DNA of 64,000 bases from Halalkalibacter oceani (GTDB lineage: Bacteria; Bacillota; Bacilli; Bacillales; Bacillaceae_D): the NCBI RefSeq assembly GCF_023715605.1, contig NZ_JAMBOL010000013.1, positions 55,370-119,369 of the forward strand. Direction: 5' to 3'. Positions 16,657-26,599 of the stretch are shown piece by piece. The notes below the pieces were generated by a model that saw only the letters and a program-made list of their open reading frames with translations, did no database searches and was not told the DNA's origin. Made by a program: the position numbers and the translations under genes. Every line of letters begins with the position of its first letter. Within the stretch, counting starts at the first letter, position 1.

Positions 16657-19215
16657 TTATAGTCCACACTTCAGCTGAGCGCCGCAGCTTGTACACGTAT
16701 TGCAGCCGCCTAAGTCTTCAACCGTACCTTCACGGCAGACCGGGCATGTATTGCCGACCTCTGAACCGATCGTCACATTCGTTGATCTTAGATCAGCGAC
16801 CGTATTAACAAGAACAACCTTTTGCTCCTTCGCAGGAGCCGGCGTTTCTTCCTCTTCATCAAAACGGTTATCCTCCGCTTTTAAGGAAAGCACTTGCGCG
16901 TCACGGCTGCCATCAACATAAACCGTTCCGCCTTTGGCGCCACCGCGGTACAGACGCTCATAAACAGCCTGAACCTGTTCCACCGTATAGCCTCTTGGCG
17001 CGTTGACCGTCTTCGATAAAGAGCTGTCTACCCAGCGCTGAATAATGCATTGAACATCGGCATGAGCTTCCGGAGACAGTTCCATCGTCGAGATGAACCA
17101 TTCTGGCAAATGATTCGGATCAGCATCCGGATTCGCCTTCAAATACTCTTCGACAATTTCCGCTTTCACCTCGATGAATTTCCCGAGACGGCCGCTGCGG
17201 AAATAGGAGAAGGAGAAATATGGCTCCAGCCCGGTAGAGACGCCAACCATCGTCCCCGTACTTCCTGTCGGGGCAACCGTTAGGAGGTGGGAATTGCGGA
17301 TGCCGTGCTCCAACACGCCCTGACGAATATCCTCAGGCATTTCCTTCATGTAGCCTGTATTGATAAAAGCATGACGCAGCTGTTGTGTTTCTTCTTCCGT
17401 CTTGCCTACCAGGAACGGGAAGCTGCCTTTTTCTTTCGCCAGCTCAATGCTTGTCCGGTAAGCGGTTGTTGCAATTGTTTCAAATACTTGATCGACAAGC
17501 TTGTTTCCTTCCTCTGAGCCATAGACCGTTTCACAATAGATCAGCAGGTCATGCAGCCCCATCACGCCAAGTCCGACGCGACGCTCTCCTTTCGCCTGTT
17601 TCGTGTTCTCCTCAAGGAAGTAAGGTGTCGCGTCAATGACATTGTCCTGCATCCGCACGCCGACTTCAACAGTGCGCTTCAATTTCGCAAAATCAATCCG
17701 CTTCGCCTTCTTATCGGCCATTTCGGCAAGGTTGATCGCAGCGAGATTACAAACAGAGTAAGGCGCAAGCGGCTGCTCGCCGCAAGGGTTCGTCGCAACA
17801 ACGCTTTGTCCGTACGCTTTCGCATTCGTTTTGTCATTTGCATTGTCGATAAAGAAAATTCCCGGCTCCGCGCTGTATGTCGCACAAATATTAATCAAGT
17901 TCCATAATTCTTTCGCGCGAATCGTCCGGTACGTACGAACGGCATAGCCGCGCGCTTCCCATTCACGGACATCGCCGATCGTATGCCACAGTTCATTATA
18001 GGCGCGCATCTCCGCCTCATCGTAATTTTCAACATCCGGGAAGCGAAGCTGATATTCCTCGTCCTTCTCAACAGCTTCCATAAATTCCTTCGTCAAGCAG
18101 ACGGAAATATTCGCCCCGGTCAGAAACTCCGGATTGTTGACCGAATAATGGCCGCCAATGTGCAGCTTTTCTTCGGCATCCTTAATCACCTTCGGATCAA
18201 AGCCGCCCTGGCCCTCAATCGTTTTATAATTGACAATCCCCTGATACATCGATTCTTCAACCGGCGTCAGCGGAGTAAAAGCAAGCTTGTCCTTTACGAG
18301 CTTTTTGATTTGATCATCGGCTGTCTGTTCAAGGAGAAAGCGTAAAATCCGCGGATTTTGCATCTTGGAAATAATGAACTCCAGCACATCCGGATGCCAG
18401 TCAGCGAGCATGATCATTTGCGCCCCGCGTCTTGATCCACCCTGTTCGACAAGATGCGTCAGCTTGGCGATATCATCAAGCCAGGAAACCGATCCTGACG
18501 ATTTCCCGTTTACTCCTCTTGCCAGCGTATTGCGTGGACGAAGCGTCGAGCCATTCGTGCCGACACCGCCGCCGCGGCTCATAATTTCCATTACCTGCTT
18601 GCGGTGTTCCGAAATCCCTTCACGCGAATCTTGAACGAAAGGCATCACGTAGCAGTTAAAATACGTTACATCCGTTTCCGCCCCCGCCCCGTAGAGCACT
18701 CTTCCCGCCGGAATAAAGTTCATCGCCACAAGCTGCTCATAAAATTGCTCAAATGCTTCCTGGCGCTTTTCCGGAGTCGTTTCAACCGACGCCAAACCTG
18801 TTGCATTCCGCTTGGCAATTTGTTCGTAATACAGCTCAAGCGGCTTCTCAATCGTATCGAGAGAACGAACGACGATCCCACTTTCTGCTTCCTCGCCCTC
18901 AAGCGAGCCGCGGAAATCTTCATCGACCAAAACCTTTGCCTGATTTTGCGCGCGATCCAATTCAATCACAAAGCCATAGCCTCTCGCCGGAAATTTAGGA
19001 TCTGCCTTCACCGTCAATACGACGAAGTCCCCTTCCTTGAGTGTCTTTTTCTCGGTATCTTTAAAGGTATACCGATCGAGCATTACCAATCTCGACACAC
19101 CTTTTTTTGTAATATGCATATCCTCTGTGATCGGATGCACCTGCGCAAATTGGGCGATATCTTCATTTAAACGTGCAACATTAACACGCATTGCGTTCGA
19201 CATCGTCATCGCCAT
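16657..19215 (-). CDS. nrdJ: Adenosylcobalamin-dependent (class II) ribonucleoside-diphosphate reductase
   Basis: Makes deoxyribonucleotides with a B12-derived radical, independent of oxygen. The 852-residue protein has the 10-stranded barrel motifs FNCYVMPFVQDSREGIS, RGGGVGTNGSTLRPR, NPCGEQPLAPYSVCNL (radical Cys and catalytic Glu) and TVAPTGSTGTM. It ends in a Cys-rich zinc-ribbon tail (CPVCREGTVEDLGGC, then CTSCGAQLKCG). No intein interrupts it. AGGAGG lies 9 nt before the ATG at 19215. It has its own terminator and tandem NrdR-type boxes upstream. Its position between mntR and lipM differs from B. subtilis. Confidence 0.96.
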   Translation of the reverse strand: MAMTMSNAMRVNVARLNEDIAQFAQVHPITEDMHITKKGVSRLVMLDRYTFKDTEKKTLKEGDFVVLTVKADPKFPARGYGFVIELDRAQNQAKVLVDEDFRGSLEGEEAESGIVVRSLDTIEKPLELYYEQIAKRNATGLASVETTPEKRQEAFEQFYEQLVAMNFIPAGRVLYGAGAETDVTYFNCYVMPFVQDSREGISEHRKQVMEIMSRGGGVGTNGSTLRPRNTLARGVNGKSSGSVSWLDDIAKLTHLVEQGGSRRGAQMIMLADWHPDVLEFIISKMQNPRILRFLLEQTADDQIKKLVKDKLAFTPLTPVEESMYQGIVNYKTIEGQGGFDPKVIKDAEEKLHIGGHYSVNNPEFLTGANISVCLTKEFMEAVEKDEEYQLRFPDVENYDEAEMRAYNELWHTIGDVREWEARGYAVRTYRTIRAKELWNLINICATYSAEPGIFFIDNANDKTNAKAYGQSVVATNPCGEQPLAPYSVCNLAAINLAEMADKKAKRIDFAKLKRTVEVGVRMQDNVIDATPYFLEENTKQAKGERRVGLGVMGLHDLLIYCETVYGSEEGNKLVDQVFETIATTAYRTSIELAKEKGSFPFLVGKTEEETQQLRHAFINTGYMKEMPEDIRQGVLEHGIRNSHLLTVAPTGSTGTMVGVSTGLEPYFSFSYFRSGRLGKFIEVKAEIVEEYLKANPDADPNHLPEWFISTMELSPEAHADVQCIIQRWVDSSLSKTVNAPRGYTVEQVQAVYERLYRGGAKGGTVYVDGSRDAQVLSLKAEDNRFDEEEETPAPAKEQKVVLVNTVADLRSTNVTIGSEVGNTCPVCREGTVEDLGGCNTCTSCGAQLKCGL

Positions 19216-19616
19216 TTCGCCTCTCCTCCTCTTTCATTCGCTATTCATTACCTGTTAAGTATTTCATTGCGTCTTTTCTTGTTGTTTTTTATATCATGGG
19301 TAAGCTTACCACATATCTCTACCCTTATTCAATATATTGTACTCCCTTTTTTATGAATCACACTATATATAGTAATCATTTTAATCCAAGCGAAAAATGT
19401 CAACTGAGAAAAGGGATAAAAAGAGCAGCAAAAATGAGTTTCCGAAAAAAAAACCGATATTTTCGAGCTAAATTGAACCATTTTGTCTCTTGCCAGAATG
19501 AAGATGGTTTCGAACTGGCTGTCGTTAGCTTCATTGCCCAATTTCAGCAAAAGCATTGACAAAATTTTTTTCTAATGTTCATATGTTGTTATCCAGATTT
19601 AGATGGGGGAATAAAC
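19216..19616. other. Divergent intergenic region nrdJ/dat
   Basis: About 400 bp without a convincing gene. Two open frames exist on opposite strands but lack ribosome sites and family resemblance. Apart from the NrdR boxes it holds a 12-bp perfect palindrome GGTAAGCTTACC (19299-19310) in the nrdJ leader. The dat ribosome site GGGGGA lies at 19605-19610. Confidence 0.6.
19327..19376 (-). promoter_or_regulatory. Tandem NrdR boxes upstream of nrdJ
   Basis: Two palindromes, CAATATATTG centred at about 19334.5 and ACTATATATAGT centred at about 19367.5, are 33 bp apart, about three helical turns. Sequence and spacing fit the paired NrdR boxes that repress ribonucleotide reductase genes. They lie 120-155 bp upstream of the nrdJ start. 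Confidence 0.75.
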
Positions 19617-20456
19617 ATGACTTACATTCTGCAAAATGCTGATTTAGTACGGAAAGAAACGGCACATCTTCATATTGATGACCGCGGCTATTACTTCGGT
19701 GACGGGATTTATGAAGTGATCCGCGTGTATGAAGGCGTGCCCTTTGCCAAGGAAGCACATCTTAACCGTCTGGAAGAAAGCAGCGCGAAAATTGATATGA
19801 CACTGCCCTATTCCGGACAGGAACTGATTGACCTGCTCGATAAACTAATCGCGGCCAACGAGCTCGTTAATGGCCTTGTTTACTTACAGGTGACCCGGGG
19901 CATAGAACCACGAAATCATCTTTATACCAAAAATTGCAAGCCGGTTCTTACCGCCTTTACCCAGCCGTTGCCAAAAAAAGCGGCTGCTCCAAGCGCAGCG
20001 GTCCATGTCTGGCTTACGGACGATATTCGCTGGCTTCGCTGTGATATAAAAACGATCAACCTCCTTGGGAATATTATCGCCAAAAAGGAGGCCGCTGATC
20101 AGCAATGCCAGGAAGCGATCATGCAGCGTGACGGTTTTATCACCGAAGGCTCTTCCTCTAATCTCTTTCTCGTGAAGGACAAGGTTCTCTATACCCACCC
20201 GGCGACCAACCTGATCTTAAACGGCATCACGCGCCAGGTCGTGATCGATCTTGCCAAACAAAATGGTTATGAAGTTGTTGAGGAACCGTTTCCGGTTGAC
20301 GTGCTTGAGCATGCCGACGAGGCATTTTTAACAAGTACAACAATGGAAATCGCCGCGATCAGCCAAATCAAAGGCCAGCTGAGCACGTCCTATGTACCAG
20401 GACCCGTAACAAAAGACCTGCAGGAGAAATTCCGCCAGCTCCTGCCGCAAAAATAG
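19617..20456 (+). CDS. dat: D-amino acid (D-alanine) aminotransferase
   Basis: A PLP enzyme interconverting D-alanine and D-glutamate, supplying peptidoglycan precursors. The 279-residue fold-type IV protein begins with YILQNADLVRKE. It has the catalytic lysine exactly at K145 in CDIKTINLLGN, and the phosphate-binding TEGSSSNLFLV. The ATG at 19617 follows GGGGGA; the 14 codons before it have no ribosome site. It stands alone, divergent from nrdJ, and ends 30 bp before repeat copy B. Confidence 0.94.
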   Translation: MTYILQNADLVRKETAHLHIDDRGYYFGDGIYEVIRVYEGVPFAKEAHLNRLEESSAKIDMTLPYSGQELIDLLDKLIAANELVNGLVYLQVTRGIEPRNHLYTKNCKPVLTAFTQPLPKKAAAPSAAVHVWLTDDIRWLRCDIKTINLLGNIIAKKEAADQQCQEAIMQRDGFITEGSSSNLFLVKDKVLYTHPATNLILNGITRQVVIDLAKQNGYEVVEEPFPVDVLEHADEAFLTSTTMEIAAISQIKGQLSTSYVPGPVTKDLQEKFRQLLPQK

Positions 20457-20486
20457 TAAGAAATGCGCCAAAAGCCTTAGAAGAAG

Positions 20487-20650
20487 GAGCTTGAGACAAA
20501 ACTAGCTTTGGGCCTACTGGCAATGGCTTCACACGCCACAAGCCCGTTGTGAGAAACCCACTCACAACGGGCTTTAAAAGATCGTGGCGGTTCCGCTCAT
20601 TGCTTAGAGACTGGGCAAAAGGTAAAAAAACAACCTTTAGTCCCAGCCTC
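20487..20650 (+). repeat. Dispersed structured intergenic repeat, copy B
   Basis: Runs from GAGCTTGAGACAAAACTAG to ACCTTTAGTCCCAGCCTC; the two ends form imperfect terminal inverted repeats. Inside are the stem CCCGTTGTGAG / CTCACAACGGG and the terminal terminator-like stem GACTGGGCAAAAGGT / ACCTTTAGTCCCAGCC. It is nearly identical to copy C read in reverse. It separates the convergent genes dat and lipM and probably terminates both. Confidence 0.88.
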
Positions 20651-20652
20651 TT

Positions 20653-21486
20653 TCACTTTCTGAAGTTCCATTCATCCTGTTCATAGCGGTTCCGCGCGAT
20701 TTGTCTGACTTCCTCATCCTCTTCCTTCGATAAGGTATAAGGTTCAAGCGTAATATTTAATCCTTTCTCAAAGCCCTTACGAAAAGCCTGCTTCGCTTCT
20801 TCCATCGTCAACGGCTCACTGCGCAGCGCATTAATCGCCACCGCTTTATTGCGGAAGTTCCGCTGCATTCTTTCCCGGACCCGCTCGCTCGGATATTTGA
20901 AAAGATCAAACAGTTTATCCTCATCAATATCTAAAATGATCGAGCCGTGCTGCAAAATGACACCTTTCTGCCTCGTTTGCGCGCTGCCTGCCACTTTCCG
21001 TCCTTCCACAACGAGCTCATACCATGACGGCGCATCAAAGCAAACCGCCGAGCGCGGGTTTTTCAATGAGCTCAGTTCCTCTTCCGTCCGCGGAATGGAA
21101 AAATAGGCCTCAAGCCCGACATCGGTAAAGCCTTCCAATATCCCTTGTGAAATAACTCGGTACGCTTCTGTGACCGTCGCCGGCATATCCGGGTGCTCTT
21201 CTGAGACGATCACACTGTATGTAAGCTCCTGATCGTGGAGTACAGCGCGGCCTCCTGTCGGTCTGCGGACAAAGCCGAGTCCGTACTCGCGAACTTTATC
21301 TAAATGGATTTCCTTTTCCACCTTCTGAAAATAGCCGATCGATAACGTCGCCGGATCCCAGCCGTAAAAGCGGATCGTCGGCGGAATCCGACCTTCGCTA
21401 TGCCATGTCAGCAATGCTTCGTCCAAAGCCATATTGTACGCCGGTGAACATGCGCCCGAGTCAATAAAACGCCATATTTCCTTCAT
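20653..21486 (-). CDS. lipM: Octanoyltransferase LipM (octanoyl-ACP:GcvH)
   Basis: Transfers octanoate from acyl carrier protein to GcvH in the Bacillus lipoate assembly route. The 277-residue protein of the BPL/LplA/LipB superfamily shows [18 protein letters not shown] (76-93). The active-site cysteine is C149 in [14 protein letters not shown], and [16 protein letters not shown] follows. The ribosome site before the ATG at 21486 is weak. It lies close to the glycine cleavage genes whose H protein it modifies; gcvH itself is not in the window. Confidence 0.95.
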   Translation of the reverse strand: MKEIWRFIDSGACSPAYNMALDEALLTWHSEGRIPPTIRFYGWDPATLSIGYFQKVEKEIHLDKVREYGLGFVRRPTGGRAVLHDQELTYSVIVSEEHPDMPATVTEAYRVISQGILEGFTDVGLEAYFSIPRTEEELSSLKNPRSAVCFDAPSWYELVVEGRKVAGSAQTRQKGVILQHGSIILDIDEDKLFDLFKYPSERVRERMQRNFRNKAVAINALRSEPLTMEEAKQAFRKGFEKGLNITLEPYTLSKEEDEEVRQIARNRYEQDEWNFRK

Positions 21487-21696
21487 TTTGCATCGCTTCT
21501 TTCCATCTGAATGTCAACTTCATCATTTTAACAAAGACTGCCGTCATCGCCAAGCAGCTTGCCTCTATACAATTGATTGCAGAAATAGCTTATCCCCATT
21601 ATAATGAACAAAGGAAAAACCGACCGAGAGAAAGCTGATGGTTAAGCCGCTTTTTTCTGGCAACATGGAAAACAAGTAAAGGGGTGTAGAGAGAAA

Positions 21697-22071
21697 TTGG
21701 AAATTTTATGGTTGATTCTTTTAGGGTTTTTGGCCGCTCTTCTTTTCCGGCGTTTTGTCAAACCCAAATATTTAAAGACCCTTTCGCAGGAAGAATTCAT
21801 TAAAGGGTACCGCAAAGCCCAATTAATTGATGTCCGCGAACCACGGGAATATGAGGGCGGTCATATACTCGGAGCAAGAAATATCCCGATGTCCCAGCTC
21901 AAACAGCGGATGAATGAAGTCCGCACCGACCAGCCTGTTTATTTATACTGCCAATCAGGAGCAAGAAGCCAGCAGGCCGCCCAGATTCTGAAAAAGAAGC
22001 GCGGCGTGGAGGACCTTTATCAGCTTAAAGGCGGCTTCAAAAAATGGACAGGCAAAATCAAGAAAAAATAA
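21697..22071 (+). CDS. yqhL: Rhodanese-domain protein YqhL
   Basis: A membrane-anchored single-domain rhodanese (124 residues) with an N-terminal helix (3-18) and a cytoplasmic rhodanese fold. The active-site cysteine is C85 in LYCQSGARSQQA, and the substrate-domain motif is LIDVREPREYEGGHI. Sulfur transfer activity is inferred from the family; the physiological role is unknown. The start is TTG, some 11 nt after AAAGGGGTG. It converges on gcvPB across a shared bidirectional hairpin. Confidence 0.9.
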   Translation: MEILWLILLGFLAALLFRRFVKPKYLKTLSQEEFIKGYRKAQLIDVREPREYEGGHILGARNIPMSQLKQRMNEVRTDQPVYLYCQSGARSQQAAQILKKKRGVEDLYQLKGGFKKWTGKIKKK

Positions 22072-22124
22072 AGGAGATGTCTCAGAAGGTCTTTTTTCAG
22101 CCTTTTGAGCATCTCCTTTTCTTG
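22071..22124. terminator. Bidirectional terminator between yqhL and gcvPB
   Basis: AAGGAGATG / CATCTCCTT with inner CTCAGAAGG / CCTTTTGAG (22071-22118), flanked by TTTTCTT on the plus strand and A-rich sequence on the other side. It serves the convergent yqhL and gcvPB. Confidence 0.8.
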
Positions 22125-22146
22125 TTCATTTCCGTTTCACTTCGTT

Positions 22147-23613
22147 TTACTTGGCCGCCGCTTCATAGCGTAGGATCGGCTTTCGCGCCGCTGTCGTTTC
22201 ATCGAGGCGGGAGATGACCGTTTCATGCGGAGCCTCCTGGACAATCTCAGGACTTTCTTCTGTTTCGTTGGCGATTTGGATCATGGCCTCAATAAATTCG
22301 TCAAGCGTTTCCTTCGCTTCCGTTTCCGTTGGCTCAATCATCATGCACTCTTCCACATTAAGCGGGAAATAAATCGTTGGTGGATGATAGCCAAAGTCAA
22401 GCAGCCGCTTCGCAATATCCAACGTTCTGACGCCCAGCTTTTTCTGGCGCTTTCCTGACAGGACAAATTCATGCTTACAATGCTGCGGATAAGGAAGGTC
22501 ATAATACGGTTCTAACCGTCGCATCATATAGTTGGCATTTAAGACGGCATATTCAGACACCTTCCGCAGACCCTCCGGCCCCATCGTCCGGATGTAGGTG
22601 TAGGCGCGGACGTTAATGCCGTAATTGCCATAGTACGGCTTCACCCGGCCAATCGATTGCGGCCGGTCATAATCAAGCGCGAACGCATCACCGCGTTTTA
22701 CGATCAGCGGCTTCGGCAAAAACGGGATCAAATCCTTTTTGACGCCGACTGGACCAGAGCCCGGACCGCCGCCGCCGTGCGGACCTGTGAACGTTTTATG
22801 AAGGTTTAAATGAACGACGTCAAAGCCCATGTCTCCCGGACGGGTAATCCCGAGAATCGCGTTAGAATTCGCCCCGTCATAATAAAGCTTTCCACCGGCG
22901 CCATGAATGATCGCCGCCATTTCTTCAATATAGGTTTCAAACAGCCCAAGCGTATTCGGATTGGTCAGCATTAAAGCTGCCGTATCGGCGCCTGTCACTT
23001 CCCGCAAATGCTCCAGGTCGACGAGACCGTTCTCGTCCGTCCGGACAGTGACAGATTCAAAGCCGGCGACCGTCGCCGAAGCCGGATTCGTCCCGTGAGC
23101 CGAGTCAGGTACAATGACCTTCGTCCGTTCAAAATCACCGTTCGCCTCGTGAAAAGCACGAATCATCATCAGCCCGGTCCACTCTCCATGAGCACCGGCA
23201 GCCGGCTGAAGCGTGACCTGATCCATGCCGGTAATTTCCTCAAGTGCGGTTTGCAGTTCAAACAACAGCTCAAGTGAGCCCTGAACTTGATGTGCCGGCT
23301 GATACGGATGAACGTGAGCCAGTCCCTCGATCCGGGCGACATCCTCATTGACCTTCGGATTATATTTCATCGTACATGACCCAAGCGGATAAAAGCCCGA
23401 GTCAACACCGTGATTTCGCTTCGATAAGGCGGTGTAATGCCGCATGATTTCCAGCTCAGACACTTCCGGCAGCTCCGGTTCTTCCGTGCGAAGATAGTCC
23501 CTTGGCAGCAAGTCCGCAAGCGGCTGTTCCGGTACATCAAGATCAGGCAGACTGTGACCGATTCGTCCAGGCTTGCTTCTTTCAAAAAGTAATGGCTGAT
23601 CCTTTCGCTTCAT
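22147..23613 (-). CDS. gcvPB: Glycine dehydrogenase (decarboxylating) subunit 2
   Basis: The PLP-bearing half of the split P-protein of the glycine cleavage system. The 488-residue protein has the PLP lysine in [18 protein letters not shown], and [13 protein letters not shown] substrate residues in [17 protein letters not shown]. With GcvPA it decarboxylates glycine and loads aminomethyl onto lipoyl-GcvH. Its ATG overlaps the gcvPA stop by one base. It is the last gene of gcvT-gcvPA-gcvPB, downstream of the glycine riboswitch. Confidence 0.98.
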   Translation of the reverse strand: MKRKDQPLLFERSKPGRIGHSLPDLDVPEQPLADLLPRDYLRTEEPELPEVSELEIMRHYTALSKRNHGVDSGFYPLGSCTMKYNPKVNEDVARIEGLAHVHPYQPAHQVQGSLELLFELQTALEEITGMDQVTLQPAAGAHGEWTGLMMIRAFHEANGDFERTKVIVPDSAHGTNPASATVAGFESVTVRTDENGLVDLEHLREVTGADTAALMLTNPNTLGLFETYIEEMAAIIHGAGGKLYYDGANSNAILGITRPGDMGFDVVHLNLHKTFTGPHGGGGPGSGPVGVKKDLIPFLPKPLIVKRGDAFALDYDRPQSIGRVKPYYGNYGINVRAYTYIRTMGPEGLRKVSEYAVLNANYMMRRLEPYYDLPYPQHCKHEFVLSGKRQKKLGVRTLDIAKRLLDFGYHPPTIYFPLNVEECMMIEPTETEAKETLDEFIEAMIQIANETEESPEIVQEAPHETVISRLDETTAARKPILRYEAAAK

Positions 23614-24953
23614 TATAATGCCCCCATTTCTTGTGCAAATGCTTCAATTTCCGCTTTTGTCCGCACTTCTGTAACAGCAACCAGCATATGACCGGCTAAT
23701 TCCGGATAATTCTGAGCAAGATCATAGCCGCCGATGATTCCTTTTTCAAACAGCTTTTCATTCACTTCTTTCACAGGAGTGTTCACTTCGATGACAAATT
23801 CATTGAAGCTCGGCTGGGCAAAAGCAAGCTTCACGCCATGCTTTTTAAGCTGCGCTCGCGCGTAGGCTGCCTTTTGCACATTTTGATAAGCCATTTCACG
23901 AACACCTTTTTTCCCGAGCGCCGCCATCGCGACAGACGCCGCAAGGGCATTTAATGCCTGATTGGAGCAAATATTCGACGTCGCCTTTTCCCGCCGGATA
24001 TGCTGCTCGCGCGCCTGCAGCGTCAGCACAAAGCCGCGCTGGCCATGCTCATCCTGCGTCTGACCGACGAGCCGCCCCGGCACCTTCCGCATCAGCTGCT
24101 TCGTCGTGGCGAAGAAGCCGCAGTGCGGACCGCCAAACTGCGGCGCAATTCCGAACGGCTGGGCATCGCCGACGACAATATCAGCGCCGAATTGCCCCGG
24201 CGGAGCGAGGATTCCTAACGAAAGCGGGTTGCTTGAGACGACAAGAAGAGCTTTCTGCTGGTGAGTGATCGCTTCAAGCTCGGCAAGCGGCTCGAGCGCG
24301 CCGAAGAAATTCGGATGCTGAACGACGACACATGCCGTGTCATCCCCGTACGCTTCCTTTAGCTGCTCAAGGTCGGTCACGCCGTTCTTCGCCTCTATTT
24401 CGATAACATTCAAGCGCTGGCCGGTCGCGTTCGTTTGCAGCACCGCCCTCGCTTCTGGATGAACCGTTTTTGAGACGAGAATCGTTTTCTTTTTCGTATG
24501 ACCGGCGCTGAGCATCGCCGCTTCCGCCAGCGCCGTCGGACCATCGTACATCGACGAATTGGCAAGGTCCATCCCTGTCAGCTCACAAATCATCGTTTGA
24601 AATTCAAAGATCGCTTGCAGCTCTCCCTGCGAAATCTCCGGCTGATACGGGGTATATGCCGTGTAAAACTCTGACCGGGAGATGACGTGATCGACAATCG
24701 ACGGGATGTAATGCTGATAGACGCCGGCCCCTAAAAATGATGGATACTGCTTCAATGAGACATTTTTTTGTGCCAGCTTGTCAAAATAGTGCAAAAGCTC
24801 CGGTTCCTTTAATGCTTCCTTCACGTTCAGCTTTCCTTTAAAACGAATCGAAGCGGGAATATCTGAAAATAGTTCTTCAATCGACTGAACGCCAATCGTT
24901 TCAAGCATCGCTTGCTCATCAGCGGCTGTCATCGGCAAATAACGGTGGTTCAT
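23613..24953 (-). CDS. gcvPA: Glycine dehydrogenase (decarboxylating) subunit 1
   Basis: The other half of the two-subunit P-protein, 446 residues. It contains [20 protein letters not shown], the [12 protein letters not shown] segment and [20 protein letters not shown], all typical of GcvPA; it lacks the PLP lysine motif, which is in GcvPB. GAGGAACAAGG precedes the ATG at 24953. It lies 59 bp after gcvT and overlaps gcvPB. Confidence 0.98.
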   Translation of the reverse strand: MNHRYLPMTAADEQAMLETIGVQSIEELFSDIPASIRFKGKLNVKEALKEPELLHYFDKLAQKNVSLKQYPSFLGAGVYQHYIPSIVDHVISRSEFYTAYTPYQPEISQGELQAIFEFQTMICELTGMDLANSSMYDGPTALAEAAMLSAGHTKKKTILVSKTVHPEARAVLQTNATGQRLNVIEIEAKNGVTDLEQLKEAYGDDTACVVVQHPNFFGALEPLAELEAITHQQKALLVVSSNPLSLGILAPPGQFGADIVVGDAQPFGIAPQFGGPHCGFFATTKQLMRKVPGRLVGQTQDEHGQRGFVLTLQAREQHIRREKATSNICSNQALNALAASVAMAALGKKGVREMAYQNVQKAAYARAQLKKHGVKLAFAQPSFNEFVIEVNTPVKEVNEKLFEKGIIGGYDLAQNYPELAGHMLVAVTEVRTKAEIEAFAQEMGAL

Positions 24954-25012
24954 CCTTGTTCCTCCTCATACTTTGTAATCAACATATCGGCTGAATTCAT
25001 TTCCGGCGCCGG

Positions 25013-26113
25013 TTAGTCCTTTTTCTTATAAAACGGCGTTGAGATCACTTGCGCTTTCAGACGTTTTTTTCTAATTTGAACGGTCACTTCCGTACCAAGC
25101 TCGGTGTAAGCATGATCAAGCAGCGCCAGACCAATGTTTTTTTGCAGGCTCGGTGACTGGGTTCCTGTTGTGACAAAGCCGATCTGCTTGTCAGCGGCAA
25201 ACACTTCGTATCCAGTACGAGGAATGCCTTTTTCAAGCATTTCAAGACCGACAAGCTTTCGCCGCAGTCCTTCTTCCTTCTGCTTAGTCAGCGCCGCCTT
25301 GCCGATAAAATCAGCTTCTTTCTTCAGCTTTACCGCAAAGCCGATTCCGGCTTCAAGCGGGCTGATCTGCTCACTCAGCTCCTGGCCGTACAATGGCAGG
25401 CGCGCTTCAAAGCGCAGCGTATCGCGTGCCCCAAGGCCACATGGTACTAAGCCGTCATCCTTTCCGGCTTCGAGAATGTTCTCCCAAAGAGCAGCCGCAT
25501 CGCCGGCAGCGCAATACAGCTCAAAGCCGTCCTCGCCCGTGTAACCTGTGCGCGAAACGAGTGCCTTTACACCGGCGACATCAAGCCCGTCGGCAAAGTG
25601 GAAAAAGCGAATCGCCGAAAGATCATCCTTTGCAAGACGCTGTAAAATCCGCTCCGCAAGCGGTCCCTGGAGCGCGAGCTGGGCCATTTCCTCCGAAACA
25701 TTGGTAATCGTCACACCTTCACGCTTATGACGCCGCATCCATTCAACATCCTTCTCGATGTTCGCCGCATTAATGACAAGCAAAAAATCATCCTCTGCTT
25801 TGCGGTAGATCAGCAAATCATCGACGGTCCCACCGTCCTCATAGCACATCGCCGTATACTGCGCCTGGCCGTCCTTCAGCTTTGCGACATCATTTGTGAC
25901 GAGATGTTGCAAATAGGACAACGCCTGCTCGCCTTTCACTTCGACCTCGCCCATATGCGAGACGTCGAATAAACCAGCGCGGTTTCTAACGGCTTCGTGC
26001 TCCTCTTTTATACTCGAAAAATGCACCGGCAGCTCCCAGCCGCCAAAATCAATCGTCTTTGCCCCGCTTTTTTCATATTGCGTAAATAACGGTGTTCGTT
26101 TTCCCTTTGTCAT
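25013..26113 (-). CDS. gcvT: Aminomethyltransferase (glycine cleavage T protein)
   Basis: Transfers the aminomethyl carbon from lipoyl-GcvH to tetrahydrofolate, releasing ammonia. The 366-residue protein shows [21 protein letters not shown], the folate-site region [16 protein letters not shown] and [24 protein letters not shown] lies 7 nt before the ATG at 26113. It is the first gene after the glycine riboswitch and its terminator, so expression of the whole gcv operon should need glycine. The 5,10-methylene-THF it makes is the substrate of FolD (869-1714). Confidence 0.98.
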   Translation of the reverse strand: MTKGKRTPLFTQYEKSGAKTIDFGGWELPVHFSSIKEEHEAVRNRAGLFDVSHMGEVEVKGEQALSYLQHLVTNDVAKLKDGQAQYTAMCYEDGGTVDDLLIYRKAEDDFLLVINAANIEKDVEWMRRHKREGVTITNVSEEMAQLALQGPLAERILQRLAKDDLSAIRFFHFADGLDVAGVKALVSRTGYTGEDGFELYCAAGDAAALWENILEAGKDDGLVPCGLGARDTLRFEARLPLYGQELSEQISPLEAGIGFAVKLKKEADFIGKAALTKQKEEGLRRKLVGLEMLEKGIPRTGYEVFAADKQIGFVTTGTQSPSLQKNIGLALLDHAYTELGTEVTVQIRKKRLKAQVISTPFYKKKD

Positions 26114-26171
26114 GTTTCACCCTCCTTAAATGTCGAAAACCGCGCAGCGGCTTTTCTTATACGACAGGTAC

Positions 26172-26220
26172 AAAAAAAGGACAGAGTTATACACGAAAAT
26201 AAACGTGTATAACTCTGTCC
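26172..26220 (-). terminator. Expression-platform terminator of the glycine riboswitch
   Basis: A perfect 17-bp stem GGACAGAGTTATACACG / CGTGTATAACTCTGTCC (26179-26220, read on the minus strand) is followed by seven Ts. Its 5' arm includes the GGACAGAG that closes the second aptamer, so glycine binding should sequester it and allow read-through into gcvT. Confidence 0.92.
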
Positions 26221-26396
26221 TTTAACCAGAAAGTTTCCTTTATCCGCAAATAAAGTGTCTTCGTAGGTGGCTCAATTGAGCACTCTCCAGAGCTGCGTCA
26301 AATAAGAGTCTTTTTGCCTGAGAGATTCACACATCCAGCTATGCTGGCGCTTGCTCCTTCGGCGCTGCCATCCATCCGCAGTCTCTCCCCTTATTC
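26213..26396 (-). promoter_or_regulatory. Tandem glycine riboswitch upstream of gcvT
   Basis: On the minus strand the first aptamer has GGGGAGAGAC, GCGGATGG, GCGCCGAAGGAGCAAGC and CTCTCAGGCAAAAAGACTC, which fit the glycine riboswitch consensus. A second aptamer follows from GCTCTGGAGAGTG to GGTTAAAGGACAGAG, but it deviates from consensus (CCACCTACGAAGACAC and TTTCTGGTTAAAGG in place of the usual CTCAGGTAAAAGG). The ligand is glycine by family, and the controlled genes degrade glycine. The control mode is inferred to be ON, by blocking the adjacent terminator. Confidence 0.93.
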
Positions 26397-26599
26397 TCAT
26401 CCGCCAATGATAGAATGATTTCCTGCAATTGGTACATACTAAGAAGCAGGAATCAAGATAAACAACTTTGTTCGGAATTTATAGTAATATCCTATCAAGA
26501 TCCGTTCCCTTATGCAATAACATATTTCTAAAATTCATATATTTATTTAGCATGATGCTGTTACATTCGGATTTTATTCAAAAGGAAGGAGGATCAGCA

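Noticed and set aside
19191..19562. Two opposing open frames upstream of nrdJ
   Set aside because: They overlap each other and the NrdR boxes, lack ribosome sites and resemble nothing known.
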